Source of the DNA: Pseudoscleropodium purum
Lineage: Eukaryota > Streptophyta > Bryopsida > Hypnales > Brachytheciaceae
Assembly: GCA_963969395.1 (NCBI GenBank)
Contig: OZ017797.1
Location: 37,634,001-37,698,000 of the forward strand
Direction of reading: 5' to 3'
DNA: 64,000 bases
A program made the translations under genes and the position numbers. Positions within the stretch are counted from its first letter, which is position 1. Every line of letters starts with the position of its first letter. The notes under the pieces were generated by a model, which saw only the letters and a list, made by a program, of their open reading frames with translations, did no database searches and was not told the origin of the DNA. Below are positions 59,281-64,000 of the stretch, one piece after another.

Positions 59281-60435
59281 TTACATGATCCCGTATGGAA
59301 AAACATTCCAAAAAACTCGACACATTAGTGTAGGATAGTGAAACGCCTGAGAAAATTCTGGGAGGTTATGCCAATCACCTCTGGAAAAGTCCACAAAGCA
59401 ACAACGCTGCTTTTCACCATACTTTTTATCGACCTTCTCAAGCATCAAAACCATCAAAACATCTTCACAAGCATAAAGTTCGATTGGGAGACCCTCCTCA
59501 GCAGGTGTGCATCGGCCGTGTGTCTTCACTGGCACCTACACATTAGCAGTACTTTGAGACTGAAACTTAGTAATAACTTGGTTCGTGCTCCCCTTTACGA
59601 GCAACGCAAACAGACGGTCCTTTGCAATCGCGTAACGCATCATACGCACTCCATTGAACTCATAATCTTCAAAACTGAAATGCTCCGGTTGTCGTTTTAC
59701 AAGGTCAAATGCACAAATTCTTGCCCTTTGTGAGTGAAAATGTGTACGGTTGCAATCAAAATTCTTCCATTCGTACGCACGACCCAAAATGTGACCCCAG
59801 GACGGCACTGCTTGGCTCCACTGCCTCGAAACAGAATTATAGGTTTCTACTGTAAAACAACCTTCATTATGGCCTACAACAACCACTTTATACCCTTTGG
59901 TTTCGAAGTTCACTTTCATGTGTACCATTGTGGGTGGGACAGTATACACATACTGTAGAGGAGGGAGCTCATATTGAAATCGTGTCAACGGATTGATCAC
60001 CACAATGCACAAGGGATTTGCCTTCGTGTATTTCCAAGTGGAGACAAAGCAGATCAATCCACCATCGCTTGCCATTGGCATCCAAACAATCTGGGTCCCT
60101 AAAGAGTCAAACCAGCTAGATGCATTCCCCCGATTTGTCAAGCGGAAGCGATACACATAAAGCCATACGTATTTGCTGAAATCGAAGATTCTTACCGAAA
60201 ATTCATCGGCTTGCCCTACATACGAAACAAATGCCGCCATGTTGGGGTTCACTTCATCACACGCTCGGTTGAACTCCATGTTCGTGGTCCATTCCTTTGA
60301 GAGTTGGCAACGTAGGCGGGTGATTTCAATCACTAGTAGACGTGCTAGGACAATCACCAGCAACTCCCTTGGAAGACTTCCCCAAAGAACAGGATTCAGT
60401 ACGGCACATGGAACAACCTGGTGGGAAGCGGCCAT
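59281..60435 (-). pseudogene. F-box protein gene (copy 3) with one in-frame stop
   Basis: The frame runs from MAASHQVVPCAVLNPVLWGS through the F-box (PRELLVIVLARLLVIEITRL) and the propeller-like part (WMPMASDGGLICFVSTW, VVINPLTRFQYELPPL, KGYKVVVVGHNEG) to TAG at 59536-59538. It continues in the same frame to 59281. At the stop, copies 1 and 2 have TGG in the motif (V)WVPVK, so this is a Trp-to-stop change by one base. Just before it, about eight codons are missing in frame compared with copy 1. The open part is 299 residues and keeps the F-box, so a shortened protein is possible. The downstream part still reads VPVKTHGR and ENDS with a variant of DWHNLPE, suggesting a recent loss. Confidence 0.88.
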
Positions 60436-60579
60436 TTAGAGTAAACGTCGTGACTTCTCTCCGGGAAATTCTCTACTGTCACCTTCTAGAAAGTCGCTCA
60501 CTTACTCTCACAACTTGAAAGTAATTTGACTGTGCACCATCAACATGGTCTTCCATCATTGCCACCTCTCTGCACTCCT

Positions 60580-60657
60580 TCAGGCTGTTTCAAAACTGTC
60601 AGTCACACAATCATAATCAGGTGAGAATTCTATTTGGAAGACCTCATTAAAAAGCAT
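60580..60657 (-). CDS. Candidate uORF in the leader of F-box copy 3
   Basis: The frame has 25 codons, begins MLFNEV and ends CVTDSFETA. It is the counterpart of 45251-45322. Here it ends 145 bases before the main ATG instead of overlapping it. Confidence 0.35.
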   Translation of the reverse strand: MLFNEVFQIEFSPDYDCVTDSFETA

Positions 60658-60669
60658 CACGAAAGCCTC

Positions 60670-61620
60670 CTGAAATATGAACTCTAGAATGAGAGAGAAC
60701 CCTGGCCGCATAGTACAGCCGCTGAGCTCGGTATCGCTCTCTTTATGACCTTGGAAGGGCATCCTCTCCAAAGTCAAGAATCAAGGCGCCCGTGGCGCAG
60801 GACCACTCAAACCCTAAAATGAGCTTTAGAATTCTTGCTGTTCCATTCAAACCCCGAGGTTCCTGTTTTGGGGGCCTCGCTTTATCTGGCAATTTAGCAA
60901 CTCACTTCGGTGCAACGGAAGTATAAGCTCTAGTGAGCGCAATCATGCGGACACGGAATTGCTGAAACAAATGAGCCAATAGCTAAGCGATTTTAACAGA
61001 GCAGACTAAAGAAAAGATTTGCACTAGCATGGATTCGTATTTCCTCCAGCTGTTGACAAATTCCAAAGTTAGCCGATCGAGCTACAAGTCCAATGGCCAT
61101 TTCAGGAGGAGCACTCAAATTAAATGTGATTATGTAACCAGATTTCAAGACTGAAGCTAAATTGGCCAGAATTGACATGGTCAACCAAATTCATGGAGCT
61201 ACCGGAGCAATAAAATAGAGTGCTACTGCACGAAGGCAACACTGGTGAAAGTAGCGACATGCACGCAGGCGGCATGGTGAAGTGGAACGAACGAGGGTGT
61301 TCTTACCAGGATCATGAAGCAATTATTTTGCTTAAATTTCGTGCAGCGAGCAACATGACCGAGTGAGGCGCGTAGACAAAAATCAAACAAACCAAGGAAC
61401 AAACGGGAGCAATCTTGGCAATGGCAAGTGCAGTTTGAAGCTCCCGCAAGAGCAAGGGAGGATGGGAGAACGGGGACAATCGCGAAGAGCATCTCCAGCA
61501 GCACGGGAAAACATCATTTCGGTCAAATACGGGGACATTGTTTCGCTGCCCTACAAATTCTTTGATTTTTCACCGAGTGGAATTCACTATTTTTGTCTTC
61601 CAACCAAGTGAACCAACCAT
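60670..61620 (-). promoter_or_regulatory. Leader intron and promoter of F-box copy 3
   Basis: Donor ATCCTG|GTAAGAAC at 61307/61306 and acceptor CATATTTCAG ending at 60670 match the sites of copy 1 but enclose a longer intron (637 against 410 bases). The upstream part up to 61620 aligns with 45745-46080, including GTGCAGCGAGCA and the AACAAACGGGAGCAATC block. Confidence 0.5.
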
Positions 61621-61627
61621 AAGGCTC

Positions 61628-63130
61628 ACTAGCGTGCCCTGGGTTGTTGCCACAGAATAAAAAATAAAAGTAAAAGTAATTTTTTAATTCATAAAAATTC
61701 AAAATTGTTGCATGTACAAAAGTGGGAACACCATGAAACAAAGTCTTTGGATCCCTACTTTGTTGTGGTGTGAGAAGTTGTGGTGTGAGAGGTTGCAATC
61801 TTAGTACAAATAGAAAGCTTTATGCCACTTCGTTTTGTAGCATTTGGACATGCAATGTGAAAGTTACGGATTTTTCAAAATAAAAGATTATTTTTATTCA
61901 ATTTTCTAATTCATAAAAACTTTGAAATTCAATAACTTTCACACCATAGGTCTAGATAGTCTATACACCCCTCCAACCCTCCTCAAGTATTGAGAATCCT
62001 ACCAATGCTACCAAGACTAGTGTGCCCTATGCCATTGCAAAATAAAAGAGGTTTTCTAATTTTTTTACTTTATAAAAACTTTGAAATTCAATATCTTTTG
62101 TATGCAAAAGAATACAAGGGCTTTGTTGAAGTGAAGGAGGTTTCATTCTTGATACAAATAGAAAGCTCTAATTATGGACAAAGGAATGCAAAGACTTTAT
62201 TTTGTAGTGTTTGGACATGTGATGTAAAAATTATAGATTTTTGTAAATAGAAGATATTTTCATTCTATTTTTTAATTTTAAAAAATCTATAACTTTCACA
62301 CCACAGATTGAAAACCCACAAAACCAAGTCCGTGCACTCTTCCTTGCAAAGAGCTTCCTAATGGTACTAAGAACACTATATGATGCCTCATTGTTTGTTA
62401 GATCTCAACATATCATATAGACAAAACAAACAATCTAATTTAAAGTATAGACTAGTGTGCCTTGTGCCATTGCTACATCTTTAATAAAAGTTTTTAAAAA
62501 AAAATTCTAATTTTTTAATTCATAGATAATTAAAAATTCAATAATTTTCTCACCTATGTCCAAATGCCACCAAACAAAGCCCATACACCCCTCCTTTCTA
62601 AGAGCTTTCCAATAGTACAAAGAATGTATCTAGGGGATGCATAGTCCAAAATATCTCATCACAACAAACAAAACAAACAAACAATCCAATTTAAGGTATG
62701 GACTAGATTACTTTATATCATTGCCGCAACCAAAATAAAAATAAAAATCATTTGAATATTTTTTGAAATCCATTAAAACTTTGAAATTCAATAATTTTCA
62801 CACTTCAAAATTCAATAACTGGATTTTTATAATTAAGAAAATCCATAACTTCTATACTATAGGTCCAAATGCCACAAAATTGGCTTTAATAAAAGAGTAT
62901 AAAGACTTTGCTTTATGTCATTTGGACATGCCATGCAAAAATTATGAATTTTTTAAAACAAAGGATAATTTAATTCTATTTTATGATTCAAATTTTTTTG
63001 AAATTCAATAACTTTTGTACTATTAGTCGAAACACCACAAAACAAAGTCTGTTCACCCCTTTGGACAAAAAGCTTATGAGCGGTACCAAGAATGCCACCG
63101 GACGCCTCATGGTTGGCTAAATAAGGGTAT
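61628..63130. repeat. Tandem and inverted repeat array inserted upstream of copy 3
   Basis: A unit starting ACTAG(T/C)GTGCCYTRTGCCATTGC begins at 61628, 62017, 62451 and 62702. Each unit holds ATTCATAAAAACTTTGAAAT, then TTCAATAACTTTCACACC and ATGCCACAAAACAAAGTC. Several also carry the inverse, such as TTTGGACATGCAATGTGAAA (about 61847, 62211 and 62925), so parts can fold back on themselves. The corresponding place upstream of copy 1 (46080-46085) lacks the whole block, so it was inserted in copy 3 or lost from copy 1. Confidence 0.75.
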
Positions 63131-64000
63131 GGATAGGGGTCCAAAGCAAAATGAATCTTCATCATTGCTAATCCAATGAACTATTTGTGAAAAAAACAAA
63201 ACTAGATTTGGTTGTTTAGGGAAAATTGGAAATTTTATTGTGCCAAAGAAAAATATTTTGATGGAATCAAACATTTATTCATTCTTCCTAAAACATTGTA
63301 CCATGCTTTTTGGGTGTAATGTTGGATTTGCTTCATCCATTAACCTTGGAAAGATGGGTCCACATAAATGTTTTTTCAAACTTCTAAATTCCTCTCTAGA
63401 TTTGTATTCTTATTTTGCAACTATATATAAATGAAAAGTTTTGTATTTATTTTTCAAAGAGGTAGTTATATGTCTTCTATAAGTTGTAAAAATTTCACAA
63501 TATTACAAGTAGTGAGAAAATTTCTTATCAAGTACAAAGTATGCTAAAAAATCCAATTTTTTTCTATAAATGTATATTATAGTTGTAAATAAATATTCAA
63601 AATTAATTATTTTCTTAAAATTAGAAATTGGTATAGAGCTAGAATTCGTAAGAATCATTTCATTTGTTAGTGTCAAATTCAAAAACTCATCTTTATTGCT
63701 TAAATTTAGATCCAAAAAAAAAATTCAAAATACATCACACTATGACTATGATCTAGGAATTTGGAAGACTCTTATATAGGAGAGTCAAAAAATATCATGA
63801 CGAGAGAATACACAATATCTTTCATCAAAATTAGATTGAAGAAATTCCCTACAAGAAAATTAGATAAAACATCTCTTTTCCATTCTTGAAGCTTCTTTGA
63901 ATCATTTAAAAGAAACATAAGGTCTTCTTGAAAAGTCTAGGATTAAGGTGTATAATAAAATTACAACCCTTCCAAGTACAAGTTGCAACTGCAAAGCTGA
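63130..64000 (-). repeat. Segmental duplication, upstream arm of F-box copy 3 (cut by window end)
   Basis: It aligns with 46085-47113 to the last bases of the window, ending in TTGCAACTGCAAAGCT. No gene is seen in it. Confidence 0.8.

Noticed and set aside
1..64000. Search for tRNA genes, CRISPR arrays, retroviral or retrotransposon polymerase frames
   Set aside because: No candidate was found by eye; the mobile elements that are present look non-autonomous.

Overview
The window reads as nuclear DNA of a land plant. The evidence is spliced genes with GT-AG introns, a chloroplast-type transit peptide, a plant-type GT47 glycosyltransferase, F-box genes and a short TTTAGGG telomere-type tract at about 25.44 kb. 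The genes are islands of moderate to high GC in a very AT-rich background full of old repeats. The F-box style, the single-exon reading frames of two housekeeping-type genes and the large decayed spacers suggest a non-flowering lineage such as a bryophyte or fern. The species cannot be fixed from sequence alone.

Layout. 1-10.3 kb: no convincing gene; two TIR elements (family A), a decayed dispersed repeat, a GC-richer patch at 8.1-8.4 kb and a 51-bp tandem array ending at 10.31 kb. 10.56-13.29 kb: glucose-6-phosphate 1-epimerase gene with a long GC-rich leader that holds three imperfect tandem copies. 14.5-21.3 kb: AT-rich repeats, including a near-perfect 45-bp palindrome, a foldback at 15.4-15.7 kb and nested small transposons. 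23.61-25.14 kb: GT47 exostosin-family glycosyltransferase. 25.4-29.1 kb: telomere-like tract, minisatellites, a 115-nt hairpin and more nested elements. 31.6-35.0 kb: a six-exon gene for a plastid-targeted multi-spanning membrane protein with INSIG-like features, lying between two diverged direct repeats of about 1 kb. 37.8-39.3 kb: a G-poor tract with a recurring short motif. 41.7-42.5 kb: a long foldback. 43-64 kb: a tandem segmental duplication with three minus-strand F-box genes. Copy 1 is intact, copy 2 (54.27-55.4 kb) is a frameshifted pseudogene without its leader, and copy 3 (59.28-60.44 kb) is stopped by one Trp-to-stop change.

The genes do not form a pathway. The epimerase acts in sugar-phosphate metabolism, the GT47 enzyme in cell-wall glycan synthesis in the Golgi, the membrane protein probably in the plastid, and the F-box proteins in substrate choice for SCF ubiquitin ligases. 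No reverse transcriptase, integrase or transposase frame was recognised, so every mobile element here looks non-autonomous. No tRNA, rRNA or CRISPR array was seen. The observations most worth following are the six-exon INSIG-like plastid protein, the uORF kept in two F-box leaders (overlapping the main start as ATGA in copy 1), the 21-bp perfect-stem hairpin at 26.8 kb, the hAT-type MITE with an exact 8-bp target duplication at 47.6 kb, and the layered history of the F-box duplication.
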